From contig DIBR01000015.1 in the NCBI GenBank assembly GCA_002415025.1, positions 3,733 through 67,732 on the forward strand: a stretch of 64,000 bases of DNA, read 5' to 3'. This document shows positions 33,148 to 44,016 of the stretch, one piece after another. The notes beneath the pieces are model-generated. The model did not search any database and was not told the origin of the DNA. It saw nothing but the letters and a program-made list of their open reading frames with translations. The stretch comes from Spongiibacteraceae bacterium UBA5047. GTDB taxonomy: Bacteria > Pseudomonadota > Gammaproteobacteria > Pseudomonadales > Spongiibacteraceae. Both the position numbers and the translations under genes were made by a program. Each line of letters starts with the position of its first letter. The first letter of the stretch is position 1.

Positions 33148-34625
33148 AGCAACTCCTGAATATTTTCCAGAATCGCCTCACTCTCTTTATCCAGCGCAAT
33201 TATTTCCGCGATAATTTCTGAAGGTTCGCGCAGCGCTACCTCTTCGCCACCATTCGGGTTTTTAACCGATAAGTCTAGCCCTTCGTCAAGCTCAGGACGA
33301 ACGGGGTTTGTGGGTGCGGGGATGGACCAGGATTTTGCGGAATCGGCGAAGGTCTTTTGCAGTTCAATAAACTCTTTCAGGTCATTATCATTCAGCGGGT
33401 TGGTTTTACCCAGACTGCGGCCGGGGTCGAGCTGGTAGTACCAAATCTTCTGGGTGGGTTCGCCCTTGGTAAAAAACAGCACCACGGTTTTAACGCCCGC
33501 CCCCAGAAAGGTTTTGGCGGGGCAGTCGAGCACGGTGTGCAGGTTGCAGTTCTCCAACAGCTCCTTGCGCAGGGCAACGGCGGCGTTGTCGGTATTACTC
33601 AGGAAGGTATTCTTGATAACAATCGCCGCGCGGCCACCGGGTTTGAGGGTTTTGATAAAGTGCTGCAAAAACAGAAAGGCGGTTTCGCCGGTTTTGATCG
33701 GGAAGTTTTGCTGCACCTCTTTGCGCTCTTTGCCGCCAAAGGGCGGGTTGGCCAGTATCACGTCGTGCTGCTTGCCGGGGGTAATGTCTTGCAGGTTCTC
33801 GCCCAGGGTATTGGTGTGAATGACGTTGGGCGCTTCTATGCCGTGGAGAATCATATTCATGATGGCAATCACGTAGGCCAGTGACTTTTTCTCTTTGGCG
33901 TAGAAGGTGGATTCCTGCAGGGTTTTCAGGTCGCTGGTGGATAGCTTCTTCTGTTCGCGACCGCCCTGGCGCAAATAATCGTAGGCCTCACACAGAAAGC
34001 CTGCAGAACCGGCTGCGCCGTCGTAAATGGTCTCGCCGATCTGTGGCTGTACCACGTCGATCATGGCGCGAATCAGCGGGCGCGGCGTATAGTATTCGCC
34101 GCCATTGCGGCCGGCATTGCCCATGTTCTTGATGCGGGTTTCGTAGAGGTGGGAAAGCTCGTGTTTTTCTTCCTGGGAGCGAAAGCGCAGTTCGTCCACT
34201 TTCTCCAGCGCATCTCTGAGTGAATAGCCGCTTTGGATCTTGTTTTTGATTTCGCCGAAAATTTCACCAATCTTGTATTCGATGGTCTGGGGGCCGTCGG
34301 CAGACTTTTTGAAGGCCTTGAGGTAGGGAAATAGCTCCTGATCCACATAGTCGATCAGGTCGTCGCCTGTCAGGGCATTGTTGTGGTCAAAATTGCCGCT
34401 GGCATCCTTGGGCGCGGCCCAGGTGCCCCAGCGGTGGGCCTCATCAATAATGTAGTTGTATTCCTTGCCCATCAGCTCGGCTTCGAGGGACTTTTCGTAC
34501 TCCAGATCATCTAGATATTTAAGAAACAGCAGCCAGGAACACTGCTCGGTGTAATCCAGCTCGCTGGAGCAGCCAGCGTCTTTATGAAAGATGTCGTCGA
34601 TATTTTTAAAGGTTTGTTCAAACAT
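33144..34625 (-). CDS. hsdM: type I DNA methyltransferase subunit
   Basis: The N6-adenine methyltransferase subunit, 493 aa from the ATG at 34625. The N-terminus (MFEQTFKNIDDIFHKDAG ... DYTEQCSWLLFLKYLDDLEYE) is the usual HsdM start; SAM-binding residues are in GAAGSAGFLCEAYDYL and the catalytic motif IV is NPPFGG in DVILANPPFGG. A GTG at 34649 adds eight residues and has no ribosome site. First gene of hsdM-hsdS-rhuM/fic-hsdR. Together with hsdS it modifies and, with hsdR, restricts DNA. Confidence 0.94.
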   Translation of the reverse strand: MFEQTFKNIDDIFHKDAGCSSELDYTEQCSWLLFLKYLDDLEYEKSLEAELMGKEYNYIIDEAHRWGTWAAPKDASGNFDHNNALTGDDLIDYVDQELFPYLKAFKKSADGPQTIEYKIGEIFGEIKNKIQSGYSLRDALEKVDELRFRSQEEKHELSHLYETRIKNMGNAGRNGGEYYTPRPLIRAMIDVVQPQIGETIYDGAAGSAGFLCEAYDYLRQGGREQKKLSTSDLKTLQESTFYAKEKKSLAYVIAIMNMILHGIEAPNVIHTNTLGENLQDITPGKQHDVILANPPFGGKERKEVQQNFPIKTGETAFLFLQHFIKTLKPGGRAAIVIKNTFLSNTDNAAVALRKELLENCNLHTVLDCPAKTFLGAGVKTVVLFFTKGEPTQKIWYYQLDPGRSLGKTNPLNDNDLKEFIELQKTFADSAKSWSIPAPTNPVRPELDEGLDLSVKNPNGGEEVALREPSEIIAEIIALDKESEAILENIQELL

Positions 34626-34840
34626 GGGGATTGCGGACTTCTCTGACACTTTTTATGACTGAGCATAGTAATCAATTCGCGCTGTAAAAGGTAAGTTCCT
34701 GTCGCTCTCGTAGGTGTGAGCGTTAAAGACTTAAATCCTGCCCCGCCAGTCAAATGACCACCAGAGGGCCTGAAAACACGAACTTGCCATTTCACTATTT
34801 CAATACCGGAATGTCTGCTGTATTATGCTGCCCCTGAAAT

Positions 34841-34917
34841 CGGGGCGTAGCGCAGTCTGGTAGCGCACCACACTGGGGGTGTGGTGGTCGTAGGTTCAAA
34901 TCCTGCCGTCCCGACCA
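34841..34917 (+). tRNA. tRNA-Pro (anticodon GGG)
   Basis: A complete 77-base tRNA. The acceptor stem CGGGGCG pairs with CGTCCCG, the D arm is GCGC...GCGC, the anticodon stem CCACA/TGTGG closes the 7-base loop CTGGGGG with anticodon GGG, and the TPsiC arm contains GGTTCAAATCC. The CCA end is encoded. GGG reads CCC/CCT proline codons. Confidence 0.97.
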
Positions 34918-34924
34918 ATTAAAC

Positions 34925-34960
34925 AAAAAAGGCCACTCAATCGAGTGGCCTTTTTTGTTT
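34925..34960 (+). terminator. Rho-independent terminator after tRNA-Pro
   Basis: GGCCACTC-AATC-GAGTGGCC hairpin (8 bp perfect stem, 34931-34950) flanked by A6 and T6 runs, directly after the tRNA. It can work on both strands. Confidence 0.92.
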
Positions 34961-35035
34961 AACCGGCGGAACGCCGGCGCTGTTCGTTAGCGAGCCCTGC
35001 TCTTTTCATTTAGGGGCGAGCGTACCCGGGTTCAC

Positions 35036-35128
35036 AAATTGCACAGCAATTTGATACAAGCGGCACTGCCGCGCAGCCCGAAGGGGCGAAACAGGCCCTA
35101 GCCTGTTTCGATTCAATCCTGCCGTCCC
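35036..35128. repeat. inverted-repeat cluster ending in a partial tRNA-Pro 3' copy
   Basis: The stretch between the tRNA terminator and the MscS gene holds three short perfect palindromes: AAATTGC-ACA-GCAATTT (35036-35052), GCGGCA-C-TGCCGC around 35062-35074 and GAAACAGGC-CCTA-GCCTGTTTC (35088-35109). They are followed at 35112-35128 by TTCAATCCTGCCGTCCC, which copies the tRNA-Pro TPsiC/acceptor strand (TTCAAATCCTGCCGTCCC) with one base missing. This is the pattern of an attachment-site remnant. Confidence 0.55.
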
Positions 35129-35162
35129 TCTCTCAGCATCTAGGATTCTTGGCTCTACAACA

Positions 35163-36038
35163 TTAACGAGGGATGGCACCAGCATCCACACCCTTCTTAA
35201 CCGAATACCCGCCACTCATCACATCCGCCAATATAACCTGCTCTATCGCCATACGCCGCGACGTGGGCACGGGCAGCCGCATGGCCAGGTGAATTTCTTC
35301 GGGTGCTGGCACTTGAATGGTGACGCGCGGTTCTATGGAGGGGGCTTCAAGCCCCCGCTGGTTGCTGAAGCGAAGTAAATCACGTCGGGCTTCGTTGATA
35401 TAGGGCTCGCACTCTCGCTTGGCGGCGGCCAGCATCGCCCGCTGCGCCCCTTGCCAGTCGTGGTCACGTTTAAAGGGCACAATAATCACATGGAACATAT
35501 AGCGGCTAGTCGGGGTTTCATTGATAACCGCATCGGTGACAAATAGCGCGTTGGGAATGGTAAGTACGCGCCCGGTACGCTGGTTTGAGCTTTTTCCCGG
35601 CCCCACTTCCAGCAAGGTAGTAGTCAGCAGGCTGTGGTCGATTACATCACCGCGATAGTCCTTGATCTGTATTCGGTCGCCTATGCCAAAGGTGCTGGAG
35701 CCGGATTTTAGTATCGACCCAATGAGGCAAAGTATCAGCTCCTTGGTCGCCACTACCAGCGCTACGGCGATGGCCACCACTGACAGTGCCAGCGTTCTCA
35801 GTTCCTGCGCCCAGATCAGCACCAGCCCCAGCATGAACAGCAGCATGAGAATATTGCGCGACTGTACCAGCCATTTGCTGCGCAGCTCGGCCACGGCGAC
35901 CTTGCGGCGTATAAAGCGCGCGCTGACGGCTCTCAGCGCCAGTATTGCGATGGTTAGCAAGACCGTGCTGATTAGCAGCCTGAATACCGGCGCCAGCAGC
36001 TCGACATGCTCCGGGGTAAGTTCAACCTGATCCAACAT
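35163..36038 (-). CDS. MscS-family mechanosensitive channel-like protein
   Basis: A 291-aa inner-membrane protein of the small-conductance mechanosensitive channel family. Three N-terminal helices are visible (residues about 16-40, 60-82, 85-110); the last leads into the beta domain with FGIGDRIQIKDYRGDV, and GRVLTIPNALFVTD is the typical MscS segment after it. The C-terminal alpha/beta domain follows. Such channels relieve turgor under osmotic downshift. It is a single gene on the minus strand. Confidence 0.88.
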   Translation of the reverse strand: MLDQVELTPEHVELLAPVFRLLISTVLLTIAILALRAVSARFIRRKVAVAELRSKWLVQSRNILMLLFMLGLVLIWAQELRTLALSVVAIAVALVVATKELILCLIGSILKSGSSTFGIGDRIQIKDYRGDVIDHSLLTTTLLEVGPGKSSNQRTGRVLTIPNALFVTDAVINETPTSRYMFHVIIVPFKRDHDWQGAQRAMLAAAKRECEPYINEARRDLLRFSNQRGLEAPSIEPRVTIQVPAPEEIHLAMRLPVPTSRRMAIEQVILADVMSGGYSVKKGVDAGAIPR

Positions 36039-36166
36039 CTGTTCACTCCAACCACACCAGACAGCTTGCCGGCTATCTTACATGAAGGTTGGGAGCTGTT
36101 CGCCTGCAAGGCAGGCTTGTATGTCTCCCAAAGATGCGGGGCGTTACAAATGAGTTGGTTTCGCAG

Positions 36167-36233
36167 GCCTGATTAAGCGAAGCGTATCAGGCAATCCTTC
36201 GGTGCCCGCAACGCTGCGCTTATGCGGGCCTAC
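36167..36233. repeat. REP-like family B repeats (two hairpins)
   Basis: Two hairpins with different stems: GCCTGAT...ATCAGGC (36167-36192) and GCCCGCA...TGCGGGC followed by CTAC (36204-36233). A single family A-like arm (TTCGCCTGCAAGGCAGGC) is at about 36099-36116. Together they fill most of the 308-bp gap between the MscS gene and the MerR-type gene (36039-36346); nothing else is recognisable there. Confidence 0.75.
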
Positions 36234-36346
36234 GGCAGAAAACGTGCACACCAACATAGAATCTTTCACAGAATAGACTGGGGACATTGTTTACCGCACC
36301 CTCTCGAGGGGGAGAAGGTGGGGGCGAAGAGCTTGCGGAAGCAGAA

Positions 36347-36703
36347 TCAGGCTTTGAGTTCTTTAAGGAGATCTTCAAGTTCTGTGATCATTTGGCGGAT
36401 CAACTGCTTGTATTGCAGCTCGTCGCCCTTGGCCTCGTCACCCGACAGGCGCTGGCGCGCACCGCCGATGGTGTAGCCCTGATCATAGAGCAGGCTGCGA
36501 ATCTGACGGATCATGATAACGTCTTGGCGCTGGTAGTAGCGGCGATTACCGCGACGCTTAACCGGCTTCAGCTGTGGAAACTCCTGCTCCCAGTATCGCA
36601 GCACATGGGGTTTTACCAGGCACAAATCACTGACTTCACCGATAGTGAAGTAGCGTTTTCCCGGAATCGCAGGAAGTTCGTCGTTATGACTCGGTTCCAG
36701 CAT
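36347..36703 (-). CDS. MerR-family regulator next to ihfA
   Basis: A 118-aa MerR-type DNA-binding protein: a helix-turn-helix with [21 protein letters not shown] (residues 18-38), then the MerR wing ([20 protein letters not shown]) and a C-terminal helix ([19 protein letters not shown]). There is no metal-binding or effector domain. This gene follows ihfA in many gammaproteobacteria; here it overlaps the ihfA end by 20 bases. Its role is not established. Confidence 0.9.
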   Translation of the reverse strand: MLEPSHNDELPAIPGKRYFTIGEVSDLCLVKPHVLRYWEQEFPQLKPVKRRGNRRYYQRQDVIMIRQIRSLLYDQGYTIGGARQRLSGDEAKGDELQYKQLIRQMITELEDLLKELKA

Positions 36704-36986
36704 ACAGTTCTACTCTCGCCTTTAGCTTTTGACCCGGCCGGAAGGTGACCACTCGACGGGCTGATATCGGAATTTCTTCACCGGTTTTAGGATTACGGCC
36801 CGGCCGCTGGCTTTTATCGCGCAGGTCGAAGTTACCAAACCCCGACAGCTTGACCTGCTCGTTGTTTTCCAGACAGTTTCTTATTTGTTCAAAGAACAGC
36901 TCTACCAGCTCTTTGGCTTCGCGTTTATTAAAGCCCAGCTGTTCATACAGGTGCTCAGCCATCTCGGCCTTGGTGAGAGCTCCCAT
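36684..36986 (-). CDS. ihfA: integration host factor subunit alpha
   Basis: IHF-alpha, 100 aa, one half of the DNA-bending IHF heterodimer. The N-terminus ([19 protein letters not shown]) and the DNA-binding arm with [20 protein letters not shown] are typical, including the proline that inserts between base pairs. It lies four bases after the pheT stop on the minus strand and is followed, with overlap, by the MerR gene, the common gammaproteobacterial order pheS-pheT-ihfA. Confidence 0.97.
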   Translation of the reverse strand: MGALTKAEMAEHLYEQLGFNKREAKELVELFFEQIRNCLENNEQVKLSGFGNFDLRDKSQRPGRNPKTGEEIPISARRVVTFRPGQKLKARVELYAGTES

Positions 36987-36990
36987 GACT

Positions 36991-39363
36991 CTAGTTCCTC
37001 AAAGTTGCGCCAAACCTCTCTTCCAAAGCACGGACAACATTGGCTATGGATTCATTCACTTCTTCTTCGGTAAGAGTGCGTGATGAATGCCGGTACGTCA
37101 AGCCTAATGCCAAACTTTTTCGTTGTGGATCAATGCCTTCACCCTCATAAATATCAAAGAGCTTAAGGTTAGCTAGGTAACTGCCTGCCACACTTCGAGT
37201 GACATCCAGCAGGTCTTGCGCGGGGGTCGCACGGTCAATCAACACTGCCAGATCGCGCCGGACTTCCGGATAGCGCGATGGTGTTTTAAATGATGGTACT
37301 TGTCGGTCAGTGATCGCAGACAGCGCTATTTCGAATAAGTATACGCTCTGCCCCAAATCAAGCTGCTGCACCAGGGACGGGTGCAAGGCGCCGATGACCC
37401 CCACTTTTTCCCCATCCAAAAAGATAGCCGCACTTTGGCCGGGATGCAATGCCGGATGCTCATCTGCCGCGAAGCGAAATTCTTTGCCCGCACTCAAATT
37501 CAACAAGGACTCAAGGTCGCCTTTGGCATCATAAAAGTCCACCCCAACGCCCTTTTCATGCCAGGATTCGGCTGAACGCGAGCCGGTTATTACGGCAGAC
37601 AGGGTGGCTTCTTGCTTTAAATTGCCGGCATCGTCTGGCAAAAAGCACAACCCGGTTTCAAACAGCCGTACGCGGGGCTGCTGCCGGTTAAGGTTGTGCG
37701 ACACCGCCTTGAGCAGGCCCGGCCAGTGGCTCACCCGCATGTCGGCCAGGTCGGCGGAAATGGGGTTAATCAGGGAGACCGCCGCTGTAGCCGGAAACAG
37801 GGCTTTTTGCCAGGCAGGGTCAACAAAGCTGTAGGTAATCGCTTCCTGATAACCCAGCGATGTCATGCGCCGGCGCAGTTCACCCACACCGATACCAGCC
37901 TCGGGTTTTGCCTGAATGGTCAGCGAATCGGTGATCGGCTTAACGGGCAGATTGTTATACCCGACGATGCGCGCCAACTCTTCCAGCAAGTCGACCTCTA
38001 TCTCCAGATCAAAACGCCAGCTGGGATTGGAGACCGACCAGCCGCCGTCAGCGCGGTTTACAGTCAACCCCAAACCCTCAAGTATGGATTCAACACGCTC
38101 GGGAGCCACCGGCATGCCCAGCATTTTTTCAATACGCGCTTCACGCAGGCTGATGTGATTGGGCTCAGGCAGCGCCGCTGTCGTCCGCTCGGCGACCGGA
38201 CCGGGCTCCCCGCCCACAATCTCAACAATTAATCGGGTGGCCCGTTCAATCGCCTTCATGGGCAGGTTGTAATCCACACCGCGCTCAAAGCGATGGGATG
38301 AATCCGTGTGCAGGCCATAGGAGCGCGCCCTGCCCGCCAGCTTCTCGGGTGCAAAGAATGCCGACTCGAGAAAAATATCGCGGGTCTGGTCGGTAACGGA
38401 GCTTTCCTTGCCACCCATGATACCCGCCAGTGCCAGAGCTTTTTCCTGGTCGGCAATCACCATGGAATCGGCACGCAGGGCTAATTCCTGTCCGTCCAGC
38501 AAGGTCAGTTTTTCGCCCTCGGTAGCCAGGCGCACACAAATGCCACCCGAGAGCTTTGCCAGATCAAAACCGTGCAGGGGCTGGCCGAGTTCCAGCAGAA
38601 TATAGTTGGTAACATCCACCACCGCGTCGATGGAGCGCAGTCCTGCGCGGCGCAGCTTTTCCTGCAGCCAGCTCGGCGAGGGGCGGGAAATATCGATATT
38701 GCGAATCACGCGGCCTACATAGCGCGGGCAATCGTCAACGGCTTTAATATCAATATCAACGAGGGCATCGCAGGCGGGCGCTACCGCGCTGCAATCCGGC
38801 TCGGAGATAGACATTTCATTTAATACTGCCACGTCGCGCGCGATACCGCGCAGGCTCAGGCAGTCTGAGCGGTTTGGCGTCAGCCCCAGTTCTATCAACT
38901 GGTCATTCAGATCCAGCGCTTCTCGCAGGTCTTGACCAGCCGCCAGCGTCGCACTCAGCTCCAGCAGGCCCCCGGTAGACTCACCCAGACCCAGCTCGTC
39001 AGGCCCGCACAGCATCCCGAAGGACTCGACACCGCGCAGTTTGGCCTTTTTGATTTTAAAATCGCCCGGCAACACCGCACCCACCGTGGCAAAGGGCACT
39101 TTGATACCGGCACGCGCATTGGGGGCGCCACACACAACCTGAAACTCGGCCTTGCCGTCGCTCACCTGGCAAACGCGCAATTTGTCCGCATCGGGGTGTT
39201 GCTCGGCAGACAGAACTTCGCCCACGATGACGCCGCTGAATTCACCGACCACCGCTTCAATGGCGTCTACTTCCAGGCCTGCCATCGTGATCTGGTGGGC
39301 CAGGTCTTGTGTGCTCAGTTCGGGGCTGACCCACTCTCTAAGCCACTGTTCGCTAAATTTCAT
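36991..39363 (-). CDS. pheT: phenylalanyl-tRNA synthetase beta subunit
   Basis: The 790-aa beta chain of the heterotetrameric PheRS. The N-terminal tRNA-binding (EMAP-like) domain is present ([21 protein letters not shown]), followed by the B3/B4 editing region, the B5 fold and the C-terminal FDX-ACB domain ([19 protein letters not shown] ... [19 protein letters not shown]). Full length for the family. It lies between pheS (230 bp upstream, with repeats in the gap) and ihfA. Confidence 0.97.
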   Translation of the reverse strand: MKFSEQWLREWVSPELSTQDLAHQITMAGLEVDAIEAVVGEFSGVIVGEVLSAEQHPDADKLRVCQVSDGKAEFQVVCGAPNARAGIKVPFATVGAVLPGDFKIKKAKLRGVESFGMLCGPDELGLGESTGGLLELSATLAAGQDLREALDLNDQLIELGLTPNRSDCLSLRGIARDVAVLNEMSISEPDCSAVAPACDALVDIDIKAVDDCPRYVGRVIRNIDISRPSPSWLQEKLRRAGLRSIDAVVDVTNYILLELGQPLHGFDLAKLSGGICVRLATEGEKLTLLDGQELALRADSMVIADQEKALALAGIMGGKESSVTDQTRDIFLESAFFAPEKLAGRARSYGLHTDSSHRFERGVDYNLPMKAIERATRLIVEIVGGEPGPVAERTTAALPEPNHISLREARIEKMLGMPVAPERVESILEGLGLTVNRADGGWSVSNPSWRFDLEIEVDLLEELARIVGYNNLPVKPITDSLTIQAKPEAGIGVGELRRRMTSLGYQEAITYSFVDPAWQKALFPATAAVSLINPISADLADMRVSHWPGLLKAVSHNLNRQQPRVRLFETGLCFLPDDAGNLKQEATLSAVITGSRSAESWHEKGVGVDFYDAKGDLESLLNLSAGKEFRFAADEHPALHPGQSAAIFLDGEKVGVIGALHPSLVQQLDLGQSVYLFEIALSAITDRQVPSFKTPSRYPEVRRDLAVLIDRATPAQDLLDVTRSVAGSYLANLKLFDIYEGEGIDPQRKSLALGLTYRHSSRTLTEEEVNESIANVVRALEERFGATLRN

Positions 39364-39392
39364 TGTTGTTCCAACTCTCTGTTAACTATCTC

Positions 39393-39578
39393 GCCTGCAA
39401 CGCTGCGCTTATGCAGGCCTACAAAATTTGCCGGGCAGCCCTGAAGAAAGCCCGCGTTTTGGGCGAACCTATGCAGGCCTACCGGGTCACATCGGCGGAC
39501 CCAAGCCTGATAAAGCCGCGCTTCAGATGCACCACCAAAGCCCTTTAGGTAGGCCCGAATAAGCACCGCGTTTCGGGC
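39393..39578. repeat. REP-like family B repeats between pheS and pheT
   Basis: Two members lie in the 230-bp pheS-pheT gap: GCCTGCA...TGCAGGC with CTAC (39393-39422) and an inverted one, GTAG then GCCCGAA...TTCGGGC (39549-39578). Both have stems that differ from other copies yet remain fully paired. A tract between them repeats the ATGCAGGCCTAC tail (about 39471-39482). In many gammaproteobacteria pheS and pheT are much closer together. Confidence 0.75.
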
Positions 39579-39593
39579 GAACACCGCAAGACC

Positions 39594-40625
<1,032 letters not shown>

Positions 40626-40640
40626 TCATACTTCCCGGAC

Positions 40641-40813
40641 GCCGGAAACGTTGCACTTATTCCGGCCTACATTCTATTGTCTACGCCAAACGCCGGACAC
40701 GCTGCACTTATTCCGGCCTACATTCTATTGTCTGCGCCAAACGCCGGAAACGCTGCGCTTATGCCGACCTACACACCACTCACGTAGGCCCGCATAAGCG
40801 CAGCGTTGCGGGC
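40641..40813. repeat. tandem 51-bp REP-like family B repeats in the pheS leader
   Basis: Three direct copies begin at 40641, 40692 and 40743 (period 51); each has GCCGGAA/C ... ACTTATTCCGGCCTAC or its variant, and the first two share the spacer ATTCTATTGTCT(A/G)CGCCAAAC. A fourth copy at 40784-40813 is inverted and has a GCCCGCA/TGCGGGC stem. They fill the 290-bp gap between pheS and rplT except for the terminator. Confidence 0.85.
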
Positions 40814-40827
40814 AAATCTGCGACTAC

Positions 40828-40865
40828 AAAAAAATAGGGAAAGAGCGGCAGCCCTTTCCCTATTC
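40828..40865 (-). terminator. Rho-independent terminator after rplT
   Basis: On the minus strand an 11-bp perfect stem (AATAGGGAAAG/CTTTCCCTATT, plus positions 40833-40843 and 40854-40864) is followed by seven T. It ends the thrS-infC-rpmI-rplT unit and separates it from pheST. Confidence 0.9.
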
Positions 40866-40900
40866 CGAATCTACTTCCGGCGGTTAACCCGCCAGGGCAC

Positions 40901-41257
40901 TTACGCCAAGGCTGCTTTTGCTTGCTCTACGATGCTTGCAAAAGTGTCTTTGTCGTGAACTGCCAGATCAGCCAATACGCGGCGATCAAGACCAATCTCG
41001 GCCTTTTTCAAACCGGCGATCAAACGGCTGTAGCTCAGGCCGTTAGCGCGTGAAGCCGCATTGATACGCGTGATCCACAGAGCGCGGAATTGGCGTTTCT
41101 TTTGGCGACGGTCGCGGTAAGCGTACTGACCAGCTTTAATAACAGCCTGCTTGGCAACACGGAATACGCGTGAACGCGCGCCGTAATAACCTTTAGCCTG
41201 CTTCAGAATTTTCTTGTGACGACGGTGTGCTGTCACACCACGTTTTACGCGGGGCAT
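40901..41257 (-). CDS. rplT: ribosomal protein L20
   Basis: L20, 118 aa, typical from start ([20 protein letters not shown]) to end. It binds 23S rRNA early in 50S assembly and in many bacteria represses its own operon. It lies 24 bases after rpmI on the minus strand and is followed by the operon terminator. Confidence 0.98.
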   Translation of the reverse strand: MPRVKRGVTAHRRHKKILKQAKGYYGARSRVFRVAKQAVIKAGQYAYRDRRQKKRQFRALWITRINAASRANGLSYSRLIAGLKKAEIGLDRRVLADLAVHDKDTFASIVEQAKAALA

Positions 41258-41281
41258 AGTCTTCTCCTTTCCTTAACCGGC

Positions 41282-41476
41282 TTAGTTGGCGCGCATCATA
41301 CGATCGACAAGAACCTTGTCAGACGCATGAACAGCAGATGTACCGCGCAGCTGACGCTTACGCTTGGTGGTCATCTTGGTCAGGATGTGACTTTTATGAG
41401 CGCTTTTACGCTTGTAGCCGCTAGCCGACTTCTTAAAGCGTTTCGCTGCCCCACTGTGAATCTTTTGTTTCGGCAT
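41282..41476 (-). CDS. rpmI: ribosomal protein L35
   Basis: L35, 64 aa ([30 protein letters not shown]...). The ATG at 41476 is the conserved start; the frame extends upstream by chance. It is the second gene after infC, 55 bases downstream of it, in the usual infC-rpmI-rplT order. Confidence 0.98.
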   Translation of the reverse strand: MPKQKIHSGAAKRFKKSASGYKRKSAHKSHILTKMTTKRKRQLRGTSAVHASDKVLVDRMMRAN

Positions 41477-41531
41477 CGTTAGATACTCCGCATTTGGTAC
41501 TGCAAATATAAAAGTAGGCCCAATGAGCTCG

Positions 41532-42068
41532 CTACTTACGTTTTTTGGGCGCAATAACCATAGTCAGTTGGCGGCCTTCCATTTTTGGAAACTGTTCAAC
41601 AGCACCGTATTCAAGCAAGTCGGTTTCAACCCGCTTCAACAGCTGCATGCCCAGTTCCTGGTGGGCCATTTCCCGACCGCGGTAACGCAGGGTTACCTTG
41701 GCTTTGTCCCCGTGCTCCAGGAAACGTATCAGGTTGCGTAGTTTTACCTGATAATCCCCATCTTCAGTTCCGGGACGGAACTTTACTTCTTTGACCTGGG
41801 TTCGCACTTGTTTCTTTTTAGCGAGGTTCTGTTGCTTCTTCGCTTCAAAAACGTGCTTGCCATAGTCCATTACTTTACAGACCACAGGGTCTGCATCAGC
41901 AATTTGTACCAGATCCAAGGCGGCTTCTTGCGCCACTTGCCGAGCCTGCTCGATGGGAACTATACCAACCTGCTCTCCATCGGCACCGATCAGGCGCACT
42001 TCGCGCGCCAGAATATCGTCATTAATCGGCGGTCTTTTGTCGCGGCTTTTACCGTTATCTCGTCTGAT
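41532..42068 (-). CDS. infC: translation initiation factor IF-3, ATC start
   Basis: IF-3, 178 aa, starting at an ATC codon. The conserved N-terminus begins ahead of any ATG: from the ATC at 42068 the protein reads [20 protein letters not shown] and then joins [16 protein letters not shown] without a break. GGAGAG sits six bases before the ATC, inside the end of thrS, whose TAA stop is two bases before. A start at the first in-frame ATG/GTG (42001-41999) would delete the conserved N-domain. E. coli infC uses the rare ATT, which IF-3 discriminates against to control itself; ATC here should allow the same. The rest ([33 protein letters not shown]) is standard. Confidence 0.93.
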   Translation of the reverse strand: MRRDNGKSRDKRPPINDDILAREVRLIGADGEQVGIVPIEQARQVAQEAALDLVQIADADPVVCKVMDYGKHVFEAKKQQNLAKKKQVRTQVKEVKFRPGTEDGDYQVKLRNLIRFLEHGDKAKVTLRYRGREMAHQELGMQLLKRVETDLLEYGAVEQFPKMEGRQLTMVIAPKKRK

Positions 42069-42070
42069 TG

Positions 42071-43996
42071 TTAACTCTCCAATACAACACGGCCGCGTCG
42101 GGCTACGTCTGTGGCAAGAAGTTCAGCAAATTGGTCCCAGGTCATGGTTCCAAGATCTTCGCCTTGACGCGCACGCACGGCCACGGTTTGATTTTCAACC
42201 TCCTTATCGCCAATAACCAGCAGATAAGGAACCTTCTGAATTGTGTGCTCGCGGATTTTAAAGCCGATCTTCTCATTTCTCAAGTCCGCATTTGCCCGGA
42301 AGCCCTTGTGAGCCAAGAAATTTTCGAGTTTTTTGACCGACTCGGCCTGATTATCCGTGATATTACAGATTACGGCTTGGGTTGGGGCAAGCCAGGTCGG
42401 GAAGGCCCCTTCGTAATGCTCGATCAAAATACCGACAAAACGCTCAAAGGAGCCCAGCACCGCACGGTGCAACATCACCGGGGTTTTGCGCTCGCCGCTT
42501 TCGGCGACATACTGCGCGCCAAGGCGCCCCGGCATGGAAAAATCGACCTGAATAGTGCCTAATTGCCAGACTCGGCCAATGCAATCCTTGAGGGAAAACT
42601 CGATTTTGGGCCCGTAGAAGGCGCCCTCGCCGGGCAGTTCTTCCCAAGGCAGGCCTTTGGCATCCAGCGCTTCGCCCAGCGCTTTCTCGGCACGATCCCA
42701 GTCTTCGTCACTGCCAACACGTTTTTCCGGGCGGGTAGACAGACGATAGATCACCTCTTCAAAGCCGAAGTCATCGTAGATATCATGAAGAAAATCAATA
42801 AAATCAGCCACTTCAGGCTGAATCTGATCTTCTGCGCAAAATATATGGGCATCGTCCTGGGTAAAGCCACGAACCCGCATAATGCCGTGCAGGGAGCCGG
42901 AGGGCTCATTGCGGTGGCAAGAGCCAAATTCGGCCAACCGCAGCGGCAGGTCCCTATAGCTTCGCAAGCCCTGATTGAACACCTGCACATGGCAGGGGCA
43001 ATTCATGGGCTTGACCGCAAACTCGCGTTCATCGGCCTTGAGCATAAACATATCGTCGCCAAACTTGTCGGCATGGCCGGATTTTTCCCACAGTGACATG
43101 TCGACCACCTGTGGAGTACGAATTTCTTCGTAGCCATTCCGGTTTTGCTTTTCACGCATGTACTGCTCGATAGTTTTGTAGATGGTCCAGCCCTTGCTGT
43201 GCCAGAACACCATACCCGGCGCCTCTTCCTGCATGTGGAAAAGGTCGAGCTTCTTGCCAATTTTTCGGTGGTCGCGCTTCTCGGCCTCTTCAATGCGGGT
43301 CAAATAGGCTTTGAGTTCCTTTTTATTGCGCCAGGCGGTGCCGTAAATGCGTTGCAGCATCGCGTTGTTGCTGTCGCCACGCCAGTAGGCACCGGCCACT
43401 TTCGTCAATTTGAAGGCCTTGAGCTTGCCGGTAGACGGCACATGAGGGCCGCGGCAGAGATCCATCCACTCACCTTGCTTGTAGACGGAGATAATCTCGC
43501 CGGCGGGTAAGTCGCGAATAATCTCGACCTTGTATTCTTCACCGAGCTTTTTGAAGGCTTCGGCAGCTTCATCGCGCGGCATTTCGAGACGCTGTACCGG
43601 GAAGTCGGAGTCCGACAGCTCGGCCATGCGCTTTTCAATGGCCTCAAGATCATCGGGGGTAAAAGCGCGCTCGAAGGCAAAATCGTAGTAAAAGCCATCT
43701 TCAATGGTCGGGCCAATGGTGACTTGGGCACCGGGAAACAGGTCCTGTACCGCCATCGCCAGCAAGTGCGCGGTAGAATGGCGAATGACTTCCAGGCCAG
43801 CCTCATCGCGCTCGGTGATAATTGCCAGCGCGGCATCAGCGGAAATCGAATAACTGGTATCGACTTCTTTGCCGTCAACAACGCCAGCCAGCGCCGCTTT
43901 GGCTAAACCGGGGCCAATATCGGCGGCCACTTCAGCAACCGTAACAGGGTGATCGAACGAACGCTGACTTCCGTCAGGGAGGGTAACAACAGGCAT
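42071..43996 (-). CDS. thrS: threonyl-tRNA synthetase
   Basis: ThrRS, 641 aa, full length: N-terminal TGS domain, editing domain with [11 protein letters not shown] (HxxxH metal motif), the class II catalytic core with [20 protein letters not shown] (zinc ligand Cys), and the anticodon-binding domain (THPTQ-type [16 protein letters not shown]). ATG follows AAGGAT. A stem-loop resembling the tRNA-Thr anticodon arm lies 20 bases upstream of the start. infC begins two bases after its stop. Confidence 0.97.
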   Translation of the reverse strand: MPVVTLPDGSQRSFDHPVTVAEVAADIGPGLAKAALAGVVDGKEVDTSYSISADAALAIITERDEAGLEVIRHSTAHLLAMAVQDLFPGAQVTIGPTIEDGFYYDFAFERAFTPDDLEAIEKRMAELSDSDFPVQRLEMPRDEAAEAFKKLGEEYKVEIIRDLPAGEIISVYKQGEWMDLCRGPHVPSTGKLKAFKLTKVAGAYWRGDSNNAMLQRIYGTAWRNKKELKAYLTRIEEAEKRDHRKIGKKLDLFHMQEEAPGMVFWHSKGWTIYKTIEQYMREKQNRNGYEEIRTPQVVDMSLWEKSGHADKFGDDMFMLKADEREFAVKPMNCPCHVQVFNQGLRSYRDLPLRLAEFGSCHRNEPSGSLHGIMRVRGFTQDDAHIFCAEDQIQPEVADFIDFLHDIYDDFGFEEVIYRLSTRPEKRVGSDEDWDRAEKALGEALDAKGLPWEELPGEGAFYGPKIEFSLKDCIGRVWQLGTIQVDFSMPGRLGAQYVAESGERKTPVMLHRAVLGSFERFVGILIEHYEGAFPTWLAPTQAVICNITDNQAESVKKLENFLAHKGFRANADLRNEKIGFKIREHTIQKVPYLLVIGDKEVENQTVAVRARQGEDLGTMTWDQFAELLATDVARRGRVVLES

Positions 43997-44016
43997 TGCG
44001 TATCCTTAATCCAGTG

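Noticed and set aside
27994..34649. The restriction operon as an island integrated at tRNA-Pro
   Set aside because: Elements using a tRNA 3' end insert downstream of it. The operon is on the 5' side, and no integrase or matching repeat is at its far end.
34731..34750. A third tRNA-Pro-like copy (AAATCCTGCCCCGCC) upstream of the tRNA
   Set aside because: The match is short and loses the GTCCCGACC part, so chance similarity is likely.
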